Positions 9,440-21,815 of a stretch of DNA of 64,000 nucleotides are shown in pieces. The position numbers and the translations under genes were made by a program. The notes below the pieces were generated by a model. The model was given only the letters and a program-made list of their open reading frames with translations, was not told where the DNA came from and did not search any database. Origin of the DNA: Rosa chinensis (taxonomy: Eukaryota; Streptophyta; Magnoliopsida; Rosales; Rosaceae); contig NC_037092.1 of the NCBI RefSeq assembly GCF_002994745.2, positions 2,966,501 to 3,030,500 of the forward strand, given 5' to 3'. The number at the start of each line of letters is the position of its first letter. The stretch's first letter is position 1.

Positions 9440-12400
9440 TAATAGTCTGAGCAAAGGGGGTTCAATGTGGAACAACAAATGTAGAATCTCTAAAGAAAGA
9501 TAGGAACCCAAATAGAATACCAGAAAAGGGTTTTTGTGTTCTTTTAAAGGCCACCGTAACATATCAAGGAGTTATGAATATTGGTATGAATACAGGTCCC
9601 AAGATTGATGATGATTCTGTACGTAGTACAGTTTTTGTTGACAATATTACCTGTTTTGTGTGAAATTACTGCTGTCTTTTCTAATTACCTATATAATTAG
9701 ACTCCAATGTTTAATTGTATCTCTATCACGTGTCAAATTTGGGTAAAACTGAGGAGCCATAAATCAAGGCTAGCCATAATTGCTTTATAGCAATTTGTGG
9801 CTTGTTCTTGTTACTCCTACTTCTCTTCACTTTGTTCCTCTTTAAATTATGTATTTTGATGTTAGTTTGGTAATGGGTAGTGAGTAGTTTTGTTGTTGGG
9901 GGCTAGGGTTGTGTGCCCTAGTCTAAATCTTGTGTAAAAGATGCTTATTTTAATGTAATGATGCAATTTTCATATGATGGATACTTATATATATTTTTGT
10001 TGGGTTAAAATGCATGACTATGAGTCTAGTCAACTCTAAGGTGTGATTTTGAGCATGTCTAGGATGGAGTTAGAGGCTTGACCTCCTCTAATTCCTAAGC
10101 TAGAAACCTTCAATTTCGTATTCGAGAGGTTATAAGCATGGTGATTTACACCCGTTGCGTGAATGCGTGGGCGAGTCGCTTAGTAGTCTAATTCCTCGAT
10201 CTTTAGGCCTCTTGATGTGAATTAGAGACCCTTGAACCGGCTCTAATTCATGCCAAGTGAGTTCCTACGACCCTTGAACCGGAGTAGGAATACCATGAAA
10301 GGGAATTTCGGTCCTTGAGCCTTGAACCGCCTTGGATACAGCTACCGCCAAAGTAGGAAATTTGCATCTACATTAGATTAGCTTCCGACACATGAGATTT
10401 GGGTGAAGGAACCTCCCTAGCACGCGACATTCTCATTATATTGTTCACACTTTTCTAGTTTAATTTCCTTGCATTTTTATTAATTACTTTGCATTTTATT
10501 AATTTTTGTTAAATTCAAATCAACTCTCAAATATTAAATCCATCGACTTATTTTTGTATACCCATCTTGAGGCTACAAGTTAGTGGCTTTGAATAGGCTT
10601 GATGTGAGCTAAGTCGAGCATTGCCGAGGCTTGGTGTCTTGATTGTTTATAGTTTTTATTTTACTTTTTATTTTTCTTGTGTGCTTTTAGTATCCTACCG
10701 CCAATTATCTTGGTTAGGTCCAACACCTAATCCTCGATGTACGATAAACTAAGATCCAAATACTTCCATTACTTGACATGATTCGTATGCTTACAAGAGT
10801 ATATGCATCAAGTCAACAGAGAAAGAAAAATTGAGAAAACTGCCACGCCTCTTTCTTTTGTCCTTAGGTAATATCAATGCAAGGTTCCTCTTTCCACAAA
10901 TAGGTAGATAACCATGAAAGTTGAAAGGGAAGAAAAGGGGGTTCAATGTGGAACAACAAATGTAGAATCTCTAAAGAAAGATAGGAACCCAAATAGTATA
11001 CCAGAAAAGGATTTTTGTAACTATCAGTGTTCCTTTAAAGGCCACCGTAACATATCGAGGAGTTATGAATATTGGTATGAATACAGGTCCCAAGATTGAT
11101 GATGATTCTTTACGTAGTACAGTTTTTGTTCACAATGTTACCTGTTTTTTGTGAAATTTCTGCTGTCTTTTCTAATTACCTATATCATTAGACTCCAATG
11201 TTTAATTGTATCTCTGCCACGTGTCAAATGAGTAATTAAGCAATGGGTGCCCATCCTTCCTTGCGCATGCTGCACGTTTTGTTTTGTGCTTAATGAACCA
11301 ATTAAGCTTAATTGCATTAATCAATTATACATCACCTCACCAAAATTATATATTTTGGTGAGGCGATGTGAATCTTTCTTTACCCACCACCACCTTATTT
11401 TCTCTCCTTGGCCACTCAAATGCTGCCACCTCAACCATTTTCTTATCCTCTTTCCATTTTCTCTTAGCCACACCGAGGATAGGAAGGGAGAATCAATTAG
11501 AAAACCTATCATCATTCTCTCATCCCTAGAGACTGAAGAGTAGCCGCGCACCCTCCCTATTAACCCTTTCTCTTCTCTAACAGTTCTGCATCAGGCCCCA
11601 TTTTATTCTCTTCACAAATTTCTTCTCCTCACCAAGAACCTCCTCATCAAGATTCACATCACCTCACCAAAATTCCTTCTTCTCATCTTTTCTTCTCCTC
11701 ACTAAGATCCACCTCACCAAACTTTCATATTTTCATCAATTTCACAAGATTCAAAGGGGAAGACCAAGCGTTAAGAGCTTCATCACTATCAAATTTGGGT
11801 AAAAGTGGGGAGCCCTAAATCAAGGCTAGCCATAATTGCTTTATAGCAATTTGTGGCTTGTTCTTGTTACTCCTACTTCTCTTCACTTTGTTCCTCTTTA
11901 AATTATGTATTTTGATGTTAGTTTGGTGATGGGTAGTGAGTAGTTTTGTTGTTGGGGGCTAGGGTTGTGTTCCCTAGTCTAAATCTTGTGTAGAAGATGC
12001 TTATTTTAATGTAATGATGCAATTTTCATATGATGGATGCTTATATATATTTTTGTTGGGTTAAAATGCATGTCTAGGAGTCTAGTCAACTCTAAGGTGT
12101 GTATTTTGAGCATGTCTAGGATGGAGTTAGAGGCTTGACCTCCTCTAATTCCTAAGGTAGAAACCTTCAATTTCGTATTCAAGGGGTTATAAGCATGGTG
12201 ATTTACACCCGTTGCGTGAATGCGTGGGCAAGTCACTTAGTGGTCTAATTTCTCGATTTTTAGGCCTCTTGATGTGAATTAGATACCCTTGAACCGGCTC
12301 TAATTCATGCCAAGTGAGTTCCTACGACCCTTGAACAAGAGTAGGAATACCATGAAAGGGAATTTCGGTCCTTGAGCCTTGAACCGCCTTGGATACGGCT

Positions 12401-13139
12401 ACCGCCAAAGTAGGAAATTTGCATCTACTTTAGATTAGCTTCCGAAACATGAGATTTGGGTGAAGGAACCTCCATAGCACCCGACATTCTCATTATATTG
12501 TTCACACTTTTCTAGTTTAATTTCCTTGCATTTTTATTAATTGCTTTGCATTTTATTACTTTTTGTTAAGTTCAAATCAACTCTCAAATATTAAATCCAT
12601 CGACTCATTTTTGTATACCCATCTTGAGGCTACAAGTTAGTGGCTTTGAATAGGGTTGATGTGAGCTAAGCCGAGCATTGCCGATGCTTGGTACCTTGAT
12701 TGTTTATAGTTTTTATTTTACTTTTTATTTTTCTTGTGTGCTTTTAGTATCCTACCGCCAATTATCTTGGTTAGGTCCAACACCTAATCCTCGAGGTACG
12801 ATAAACTAAGATCCAAATACTTCCATTACTTGACATGATTCGTACGCTTACGAGAGTATATGCATCAAGTCAACAGATAAAGTAAAATTGAGAAAACTGC
12901 CACGCCTCTTTCTTTTGTCCTTAGGTAATATCAATGCAAGGTTCCTCTTTCCACAAATAAATAGATAACCATGAAAGTTGAAAGGGAAGAAAAGAGGGTT
13001 CAATGTGGAACAACAAATGTAGAATCTCTAAAGAAAGATAGGAAACCAAATAGTATACAAGAAAAGGGTTTTGTAACTATCAGTGTTCCTTTAAAGGCCA
13101 CCGTAACATATCAAGGAGTTATGAATATTGGTATGAATA
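9440..13139. repeat. Near-tandem duplication (offset about 2.06 kb) of intron plus inserted repeat
   Basis: Intron sequence homologous to 30860-31090 of intact HSA32 occurs at about 9455-9680, 10860-11180 and 12915-13139. Between these copies lies a non-coding inserted sequence twice: 9681-10830 and 11181-12890. Sequence from 9735 onward matches 11791 onward, and 10914 matches 12971. The inserted unit contains no open frame and ends in a motif resembling the region next to the primer site of large LTR elements (GATTCGTA-GCTTAC-AGAGTATATGCATCAAGT), so it may be a retroelement fragment. Small open frames here are not genes. Confidence 0.8.
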
Positions 13140-14162
13140 TATGCCTCATCATTTAGCCCTTCGACCCTAAGCCCGCCCTATACCCGCCCGGCCTGTAGGG
13201 CCGAAGCCCAACCCGGCCCTTACATAAGGACGGGCCGGCCCTACCTTTTCTCAAATAGGGTAGGGTAAGGGTCATGCAAGTGAAGCCCGGCCCTACCCTA
13301 CGGCCCGGCCTAATTAAGCCCTTAAGGGCCAAGCCCGGCCCGGCCCTACCCTAAAATTTATATATTATTTTTATTATTTTCTATTACATAGGCTTTGTTT
13401 TCTTTAACTATTATTTTCCTTGTTACACAACAATTAATATTGATAGATTTAGAGAGATAGTTAATTGAATATAACACCTTAACTAAATTAATAAATGTTA
13501 TAAGTTAATTTCTGTGTGTGTGTGTATTAAATATGATCAACAAAAAACACTACTAGAGAAAACCCTATTAAGGATGAAATCAATTTGTCTCTAAAAGTTG
13601 AGAATTCATCTCCAAAAAACGTTTGAGACGAAATCATTTTGTGGCTAAAGTCGTCTCCTAATGCTCGTCCCTAATTATAAAAGACAACGGCTGATGAATT
13701 CCGTCTCCTAATGCATTTGGAGAAGAAAATAAAATTGTCCCCTATTCAACAAAATTCCATCCCCAATCTCATTCAAGTTGGCGGGAAAATTAACTATAGA
13801 TGACGTCAATCAGATGAATAAGGGACGAAACTCATTTTGTCTCTTATTATTTTCAAATTTTAATTATTTTTAAATTATAATTATTTTCAAATTTAATGGC
13901 ACCAATCAAACGAACATGGAATGATTAAAACCAAGCAAATAGTAAATTTGACACAAATTCAGATACAAATGAGTGAAGACAAACCCCAATTCCATTATTA
14001 TCAGACGGCAAAAGTTCAAACATTAATAGGATTGCGACATAGTTTAAGATAACACCGTTTAAATCACAATACACCAGCAACTGAATACAATGGTTATTAG
14101 AAATGCATATCTAACTCGAGTACAGTATTGCATTTGCATATGCAAAACTTGAAGTGTCATAG

Positions 14163-14690
14163 TCATTTCTTCTTGGCAATGAAGAGGCTACACTCTGCTC
14201 TCCAGAGTTAATCCTAACCAGCTTTGCCTTCCATCCACCAACTATGTCATTGCAGTTCTCCTGAATGTATTTTGATTGCAAAGAATCATAAATTCATGAA
14301 TGCATAGAACTGTAATAATATAACAAATGCACAGAGAAAATGAGGAAGAAACTCACCTTAGAAAAGTCTTCAATAAATGGATCCTTGTCTTTATCAGCAA
14401 GCCCAAATCATGTATATATACAAAAACAAAGAACTGTTGTTGCATCACGCAGACCTGATCAGTATGATCCTTGGCAATTACGTCATCAAAACCAGCATCT
14501 GAGATTAATATAACCGTAAAGTATAATTTTCTGTCAAGAAAATTTGAATACTAGATACTGTAAAAGGTGGGCTAAGAAAAAATAATCAGGTGGTTACCTG
14601 ACCATATGCTTTTACATCATGGAGGTCATATCTAGTTTGCTTTATGTACTCAGCAAACTTTGCAGAAGAAGTGGAACTAGCAGATCGAAG
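14163..14690 (-). pseudogene. Captured 3' fragment of phosphoethanolamine N-methyltransferase
   Basis: On the minus strand, successive patches match the C-terminus of plant PEAMT/NMT1, which methylates phosphoethanolamine for phosphocholine synthesis. They are KFAEYIKQTRYDLHDVKAYG (about 14690-14600), DAGFDDVIAKDHTDQ (about 14500-14440), DPFIEDFSK (about 14390-14360) and NDIVGGWKAKLVRINSGEQ (about 14258-14190). The last is followed, after a small frameshift, by a relic of the terminal LFIAKK-stop. Patches are separated by intron-like sequence, so the capture was from genomic DNA. The N-terminal catalytic half is missing. Confidence 0.85.
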
Positions 14691-14879
14691 AAGTGGAACC
14701 GAGAGAGAGAGAGAGAGAGAGAGAGAGCTTTGCACCAACAGTTAGTCCATAACTGGCACACAGAGCTTGAGAGATAATCTAGAAAAGATGAAGAAAAAAA
14801 AAATAGAAGAGTAAATAACACTGATTCTTCATGCCTAATTACATAACTGAAAGTGGAGGCATTTCAAAATGCGAAGTTT

Positions 14880-15130
14880 TACCTCCGTAAAAGCAAGTAC
14901 AAGGATGACTGCAGCAAAGATAGCAAACCATGCTGGGACAATCGAATCCAAGCAAATGGGAAGTGTCTTGCACAACAAAATGCCTAGAATCAAATCACAT
15001 GTCTTTAGGATACATGTCTACAATGCATAGTGAGTATACTTGGCATACCTCTCCCCATTTATTGATATTCAGTATTGCAGCTTGGTATCTAGACGTTGCT
15101 GAGACATCAAGAATGACTATCAATACAAAA
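14880..15130 (-). pseudogene. Unidentified captured exon-like segment
   Basis: Between the two recognised fragments, the minus strand reads ILDVSATSRYQAAILNINKW and, in another frame, a hydrophobic stretch with PAWFAIFAAVILVLAF followed by a GT donor-like site. It looks like pieces of another gene, possibly a membrane protein, but I cannot name it. Confidence 0.4.
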
Positions 15131-15254
15131 AATTGAGTAACTATATCTTTATTTTTTTAAAATAAAAAATAAAAAATATAGGATGCACATAATGAAATTA
15201 AAATACATTTTCTTTTAACCGTTTGTATCTCTTCTGATGTTATCTACCAATCAA

Positions 15255-16060
15255 GGATCAAGAATTGGTGGATACTTCACATTTTTGGAACGATATAAAT
15301 GACAATTCACATATGCAAGAAGAGCCTGCAACATAAGCGGAACATAACTGTAACAATGATATGGTAAATGAAAGAACAGCATCAAAAAAAAAATGAAAGA
15401 AGAAACTTTGATTTGAAAAGGTAGGAGAGACATTGAAGAAAAAATAAAACACAATGGCAAAAACTGTAACCTTATAAAACTCCAAAAAGCTTAGCATGAT
15501 ATTGAAGTCAATATCATTAGTCAAAACTTGCTGTAAAGGGTGAGAAGTCAACCATGTGATCAATTGCCCCTTTACCTCGGCCTGAACATACAAAAACAAA
15601 ACCATATGGATTTATTACACAAGATGCAAGGTTAAAGAATAAAGAAACAGTACTACACCTAATAATATATGCCTTTAACATATACAAAGAATTTGCGCAA
15701 TTTTTGAGTCTGAGATATATAACAAGACAAAGTGGCGAACCATTGTGAGATGGTCATCCAAATCTCTTAGTGCATCGATGAACTTCGGGTACCTGCCCTT
15801 TACAAAGTAGTACAAATCTTGAGAAACTCATTCCCAGCAACAACAGACACGTAACTATAATTTATAACAAGACAAAGTTAACAAACCTCTGCAACCAAAC
15901 CGACTCATGGCAAATCAAAATTTTCTCCATCAATGCTGTGCACAGCCCAACCACGAGTTCAAATCAAGAGGGGGTGAAGGAAGAAAACAGGCTCCAATGA
16001 GAGAGAGGATGAGACCACCCACGAGATCCAGAAGATTTCGATCAAAAACCCTAAACCCCA
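15255..16060 (-). pseudogene. PES: Captured fragment of Pescadillo (ribosome biogenesis)
   Basis: Minus-strand patches match plant Pescadillo, a nucleolar PeBoW protein needed for 60S subunit maturation. They are GRYPKFIDALRDLDDHLTMV (about 15800-15738), the segment VKGQLITWLTSHPLQQVL...DFNIMLSFLEFYK (about 15585-15476), and LLAYVNCHLYRSKNVKYPPILDP (about 15325-15256), followed immediately by a stop. Intron-like sequence with GT/AG edges separates them. Only part of the N-terminal domain is present, with no BRCT domain, so it is non-functional as a Pescadillo gene. Confidence 0.85.
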
Positions 16061-17847
16061 ATTGAGGAACTCTGAGCGCGTATAGCCTGTATTATCCTTA
16101 TTACCTTGAATAAAAGATCAAAATATATCTTTATTCTTTTATTTGTAAATTTACTTGTTTATCCTTTTTAATTAACGTGGTTTTCCTAGTATCTATATAA
16201 GGGGTATTTACGTCAAAAATTATGTTTTGGCTAAACAATATTAAGATAAAAGAATCGTACGTAATAAGCTATTAAGATTAGGAATAATCAAAATAAGAGA
16301 ATCTGAATACAATAAACTCTCTCTCCATATAGAAGATGATCTAGAATCCGGATTTTCAAAAAAGTTCTCTTAGGTTCTTAGTAGTTAGCAATGCAATCTC
16401 TACGCTTACTACAAGTCTATGACATCAACAAACAAACAATTAGCACTACCAAAACTAAAAAAAATTGAAATTCTGCAATAGAGAAAACCCTAATTCGAGA
16501 TTTAAGTACTAAAGGAGGAGAAGAGAGACTCAGAGATCTGAGATAGAGGAGACAGATTGCATGATAGAGACGTTGCTGCTAGGAGTTACTGTTGTTCGAA
16601 AGTTCGTATGGGGAAGTCACAAAGCAATGATCGTCAAATAGTTCGAAGAATTGAGATAAATGGAGTGATTTATATGTGAGATAGAAACTACATCGTTTCA
16701 ATCCCATTCAGTTGCTAAACACTATTTATTTTTGTCAAACCCCATCCAAATGAAAAGCTAAAAAAAAATACTACCACCGAAATTAGGGACGAACTTTTTC
16801 ACCCTATTTCTTTTCATCCAAAATTTGTATTTCAGTGCAACTAACTGCTTAAATTTTACAAATTATTTGCAAAATCTAAAATGCATAGGAGACCAAATTA
16901 AATTTCGTCCCCAATTAAATTTTGGGACAGATATTTTTTGTCTCTAATTGAAACTTATTTGTCTCTAAATAGCGTTGGATGGAGAGTTTTGAAACACAAA
17001 ACTTTTAGGGACAAAATAATTTTTTTCGTCTCTAATCACGTGTTTGGGGGACGAAAAATTAGTCCGTCCCGAAAAGATTTGTCTCCAAATGGGTTTTCTC
17101 TAGTAGTGAAACAATGAGTCTTGTATTACCTATATAATCATTTAGCCACATTTTGTGGAAAAAATACAATGTATTTTTTTTTTTTTTTGTTATACAAAAT
17201 AAGACCCTTTTCGGCCCTATTTGGAAGGCCGGCTACCCGGCCCTTTCGGCCCAAACGAATCGGGATTTTCGGGAGGGTAAGGGTTAGCATATTTAAGCCC
17301 CGGCCTGACCCTACCCGGCCCTAAATTTTGTTGATTTTGACTAGGCCCGGCCGGGCCCGACCCTAAGCCCTAAAATTTAGGGTAGGGCCGACCCTAGCCC
17401 GGCCCATGATGACCCCTATATGAATACATGTCCCAAGATTGATGATGATTCTGCACGTAGTACAGTTTTTATTGACAATATTACCTATTTTGTGTGAAAT
17501 TTCTGCTGTCTTTTCTTATAACTGATGATTGTTCCTTCTTGCATTCACTTCCTCAACACTGTTTTTTCACTGTGATGATAAGTTGATAATACTTTGTTGA
17601 GAGTGCTCTGATCCAAGATGGAGAGTTAGTACAAATGTACAATCACTTGTACAGTTAGTTATGACTTATGAACATTGCCTTAATTTCTTTCTCAGAGATG
17701 CTTAGAAGCTGGGGCTGACATGATAATGATTGAGGCTGATGATGATTCAATGCGGCCAGACATAATTGCAAAGGTCATTGGGCGCCTTGGTGTCGAGATG
17801 ACCACGTTTGAAGCATCTAAGAATATCCAAGAATCCAGCAATTATGG

Positions 17848-18877
17848 TAAGAAAATAGCATTGATAAATTGAATTTAGAATGTACGTATGTCTAAATTAA
17901 GAGGTAAGAAAATATTCTATGTCAGTAGAACTCATTCATTATCATCTATAATTTATATATAAGGAAAAAAGAAAAAAAAAACTAAATATATATGTATATT
18001 TCACATTGTATTTTCATATTGCAGAACCCAACAAACTTTGAATTTATATACATGTGTTATGCAAATCTATTGATCAAATATATGTGCAAATCTATTGATT
18101 AAATTACATGAAATATTTTCTATTCTTAATTGAAGAAAAATATTGTTGTTTAAATCTAGAAAAATAAAAAAACTAAAATAATTTAGAGTCATTAGATTTT
18201 GAAAGCATAATATGGTTGTTTTTTTTTATGTATTATATGACATGATTTGACACATAAGTTATGTGTGTAGGTGACATGACATGACATCTAAAATTGAGAC
18301 CTCATTGAGACCAATAATCATTTTCCATATTGAAGAATTGGAAACATATATAAGGGAAATGTAAAGAGTGGCACTTCACATGATGCACAAATGATACTCA
18401 AAACAAATGGTATATCGGGTTTACCAAATTATCCTAAAGACTTTGCATTTAGGAATAAATGGTCATTATTTTGTGGTTATCTCGTAACATTTTAAGGCTT
18501 CAAATCAAAAATACTTTTTATTATAATTGAGAGAGGATAACACTTTGTCACTTTGAATCGTTGACAAGATCAACGTACGCTACTTAAAAGTGTTGTACTC
18601 GAATTCAAAATATGTAATCTCTGTAACTATAAGATGTGTAAAATAATTTTTTTGGGACAAGTTTTGCTTTTTACTATTAATTTTAGTGCACTTGTAAGTA
18701 ACCATTACAAAATCCATGCTAAATGAAGTGCTAACAATAAAGGAAGCCAATGAGCTGTGGTATGTTTTATTTGCAATAACTAGCATCGTGGAGGTTGCAA
18801 GTTTAAATCTCATTGACATCATGAGATGAGGTGGGAAAAATTATCGTTTTTATTAAATAAATAAAATTATCTGTTTG
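17848..18877. other. AT-rich DNA, nothing recognised
   Basis: Downstream of the HSA32 pseudogene. No paralogy to exon 5 of the intact gene was found, and no open frame resembles a known protein. Confidence 0.45.
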
Positions 18878-19323
18878 TGTTTTTTTTTTTTTGAAATAGA
18901 AATTGATGTCATTGAAATCAATAGCTGGCTAGAGTGAAGCTGCACTCACAACAAGATAGCCGGCAAACAACCGAAAACCCTATTCTAAGCAAACCGAACT
19001 CCATACAATTCTAGGATGAGCTCGCTTTAATAAGTGAACTTATAAGTAAAGAAACTCCATGTATTCTAAGGCAAAATCATCTTCTAACTCTCCATTAGCC
19101 AGACACGTAATTGTGGTAGTTATTTTTTATAAAGGCGTCTCCGAGCGTAATTAATTAGGACCGTAGCAAATTCAAATTCAAATCTTAGAATCATTAACAA
19201 ATAACCGCCCATTAATTAGGACCCTAGCAAATTCAAATCCTAAAACCATTAACCAATGACCACTCACTAATTGTAGTCGCAATTGGCACCTACTACACTG
19301 AACGTGAGCACCCTTTGACTCCT
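18878..19323. other. Spacer beginning with a poly-T tract
   Basis: A poly-T run at about 18878-18892 could be the tail of a minus-strand retroposon. Two short segments repeat with the shared core TTAATTAGGACC.TAGCAAATTCAAAT (about 19153 and 19213). No gene was seen. Confidence 0.35.
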
Positions 19324-19930
19324 TTTTTTCGAGAATAAGAAACTTTATTAATACGGAAAGAAATTACATACGGTGGGACTCACCTCTTGAATTCCTAACA
19401 CATTAGAAGTCCAAGCACTTCCCATATTCCTAGCATTTTCTTCAGCTAAAGGTCTATCACTATCGATGGACACGTGAGTCAAGAAGGCTCAACCTCTAGC
19501 CATTCGACACGCCCTTGGTCCGAGGATACAAACTCTGCAAATAGCGTGTGCAGCTTGATTTCCAATCCTCCGAAACATGAAAATTCTCAGAGACATTAAG
19601 ATCTGACGTTAAATTAGTTTGAATCTCTTCCACAATTATTCCTTCAGCAGCGAAACACTGGTTTCTTATTTGATTTAACAACTTGCTGGGGCAGCCTTTG
19701 TTCGGCAATTACACATGAAACTTGCTGGGGCAGCCTTTGTTCACCATCTAACACCATTATACCTTGATCATTTCTCACCACAAAACCGGTACCAAATGGC
19801 TTTGCTTGGCTGGAAGCAGCTCCATCACAATTTAGTTTTATAAAGCCTACTTCTGGAACCTTCCACCTACTAGCCACATCCCCATTAATAGCAACCGCAC
19901 TACCTCTATCCACTACCCCATTTCTTATAT
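19324..19930 (-). mobile_element. 5'-truncated LINE fragment, RNase H-like end
   Basis: The minus strand reads VGFIKLNCDGAASSQAKPFG, then TGFVVRNDQG and MVLDGEQ, the start of the RNase H-like domain (RVT_3 type) of plant non-LTR elements. The frame then breaks after a local duplication: GCTGGGGCAGCCTTTGTTC occurs at about 19684 and again at 19724. The left border at 19324 begins with poly-T (a poly-A tail on the minus strand) followed by an ACTTTATTAATACG-type 3' end. The reverse transcriptase part is absent. Confidence 0.7.
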
Positions 19931-21530
19931 TTGCAACATTAATTCCATTCAGGAAAAAGTCTTACACCATTATCACGTATACGGTATACCGACTTGAGTA
20001 CGTAAACCAAACCAAAAAAACCCGACGAGAGGTTCTGAAAAACGTCATGTACGTACATGAATCTGCTTGTAAACTTAACCATGAGGATGCGTACACACAG
20101 ACACTGATTCATAAACCCTAATATATAAACATGTCACATGTTTTATCTTTATTTTTTTTTTTGATGACGTCACATGTTTTATCTTTATATATGATGAAGT
20201 CGTAAGTGGTCAAATGATATCTCATATAACCACAAGTTTTATTTTATTTTTTTATATTTTTTTTGGGTGAGATCTAGTCTAGTATACCTAGGCCTAGTTT
20301 GGTATTGTTTTTGGAACCTGCTTTTGGTCTAAAAGTGCTTATGGAGGAAAGTGAGGTTGTTTGGTAAACTTCAAAATTGTTGCTTTTGGGCGGAAGCTCT
20401 TCTCTGGGCAGCAGGAAATCAGAAGCTACTTTTAGTAGTTTTTGAAAATGGCTTTTGCTGAATACGGCTGAAAACATGGAAGCATTAATGAAGTTAAGCC
20501 AACTGCCTATTTTATCCTCGTCATCCTTTTCTAATCGATCAAAATACAACAGAGCCAACAATAAGCATACATCCACAACCCATTCCATTTCTGCACCGAG
20601 AAAAACAGTCTCAATACACATGGAGTATGAGAATGAAATTTACCTTTACTGTGTTAATAACGATCACTGAACATGACGTTTTCTAACTTCAAAGCCAACA
20701 CCCTGCTACCCTCCAATTCCGCTCGGGTTTGCACTCCACTACATAGATTCTGCAATTGAGTGCTACCAAAGCTTAGGTTCTTGCTCTAGGATGATCATCA
20801 ACGTCGAAATCAAATTAAACCACGAAGCCCAGAAAACTGCCGCGCACAGTGAGCTTCGTCGGCACTGAAAACAACCAAAAATCCCATTCTATCATAACTC
20901 ATGCGAAATCGAAAATTATGTGTACTATCGTGTAGAGCGTGAAGAGAAGATCAATTTCTATACCTCAAGCATCGACAATGGTGACCGGAGTAGCAGGAAA
21001 AGCTTCAAGCTTCCAAACTTCAAATCTCTCTCCAAGATCCTTGCATGGACGATCCATCACCATATACGTGTCAGCGTTCAGAAGAGGAGTAGAACGCTGG
21101 TGGTGCGCCGCTAGGATATGGCCGGAAGGAGGAGGTCCGGCTGGATCTCGTTTTCGGGTCGTCGGGTCGCGTCGCGAGTCAGAGGCTCTGATCCTTTCCC
21201 GAGCCTTCTAGATTGATCTGATATGGTCCATCCCCTTTTAAACAACATCTAACGGCCAAGATCAGTTGGTGGAGAAAGTGAACGGCTTAGATCGCTCCAC
21301 CTGATTTTCTATTTTCCTTTAATAATTTCTTTAATCCCCAAAACTTCCAAAATTCGTAACAACTAGCTCGAGTATCGGAAAAATTCTCACGGACTCATTG
21401 TGTCGTGTACATGAATTTCTCCCAGTAAAAAAACTCTGAAAAATATTTCCGAACACCATTAATAATTTTCAAGATTGTAAATAAATAATTATCAAATGAT
21501 CTCAATTAAGCTCGATAAATTTTCTGGGAC
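19931..21530. other. Intergenic, unidentified; GC-rich patch at 20930-21240
   Basis: No protein recognised. From 20278 the sequence resembles the common CTAGTTTGGTA-type ends of small DNA transposons, but I could not define its partner end. The patch 20930-21240 is GC-rich and open in places, and ends with a run of GGGTCGTCGGGTCGCG. I cannot assign it. Confidence 0.35.
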
Positions 21531-21815
21531 TCACATGTCTTGTTCTATAGAAAGATTGGGTCTAGTGCATGTTGTGGGAGTTGTGGTTTCAGGGAAGAGA
21601 CTGCTATTCATTGTTTGTGGGACTGCAAAGTATCTGCTGATGTGTGGAAAAAATACTTCTTGGTGGATGTCTACAAAGTCAGGAAAGAACGAAATTTCAT
21701 GGAGCTTTTTAATCATGTTGCAACTGTTGCTAAAGATTGGGAGCTAGAATGGTTTATAGTGATTGCTTGGTTTTTATGGCAAAATAGAAATTGCAAAGTT
21801 CATGGGAAGAATTAA
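21531..21815 (+). mobile_element. LINE fragment with zinc-binding (zf-RVT) domain
   Basis: The open frame reads ACCGSCGFREETAIHCLWDC, then a segment ending IAWFLWQNRNCKVHG. The C-x2-C...H-x4-C pattern followed by the Trp-rich WFLWQNRN block is the zf-RVT domain that lies between reverse transcriptase and RNase H in plant LINEs. Both flanking domains are missing. It may come from the same family as the minus-strand RNase H fragment at 19324-19930. Nothing further was recognised between 21816 and 22263. Confidence 0.75.

Larger units (their letters stand above)
13548..17108. mobile_element. CACTA element, 3.56 kb, carrying host gene fragments (Pack-CACTA)
   Basis: Terminal inverted repeats CACTACTAGAGAAAACCC (13548) and the complement GGGTTTTCTCTAGTAGTG (ending 17108) are flanked by the 3-bp repeat AAA. 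Sub-terminal regions contain repeated motifs of the GTCTC/GGGACGAAA type on both sides, as in En/Spm elements. No transposase (TNPA/TNPD-like) was seen. The interior instead holds minus-strand exon-and-intron fragments of phosphoethanolamine N-methyltransferase and Pescadillo, plus one unidentified segment. A (GA)n microsatellite lies at about 14701-14729. Confidence 0.9.
13140..17418. mobile_element. hAT element (GGCCC-rich ends), interrupted by a CACTA element
   Basis: The 8-bp target duplication TATGAATA lies at 13132-13139 and 17419-17426. The related intron copy near 11070 shows the uninterrupted target (GGTATGAATACAGG). Imperfect terminal repeats are TATGCCTCATCAT on the left and TAGGGGTCATCAT on the right strand complement. 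Both ends are rich in GGGCCGGGC/GCCCGGCCC repeats. Removing the nested CACTA element (13548-17108) and one copy of its target repeat leaves about 715 bp with no transposase. A partial relative lies at 47690-47952. Confidence 0.85.
8393..17847 (+). pseudogene. HSA32: HSA32 pseudogene, split by transposon insertions
   Basis: Degenerate paralogue of the intact gene at 29518-31701. The exon 1 relic (8393-8432) keeps the ATG but is fused to intron sequence after 13 codons; the rest of exon 1 and the first part of intron 1 are deleted. Exon 2 (8503-8698) carries a net 4-bp insertion and is frameshifted. Exon 3 (8783-8990) is the full 208 bp and still open. The exon 4 relic (about 17697-17847) has lost its beginning and internal codons. 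Exon 5 is absent. Intron 3 has grown from 1.0 kb in the intact copy to about 8.7 kb through a partial tandem duplication and nested DNA transposons. It cannot encode a functional protein. Confidence 0.9.

Noticed and set aside
15258..15605. 115-codon minus-strand open frame as a gene
   Set aside because: It runs through an intron of the captured Pescadillo fragment. Only its first part is exon sequence.
20274..20621. 115-codon minus-strand open frame
   Set aside because: No motif or splice structure. It overlaps small-transposon-like sequence, and the frame appears fortuitous.
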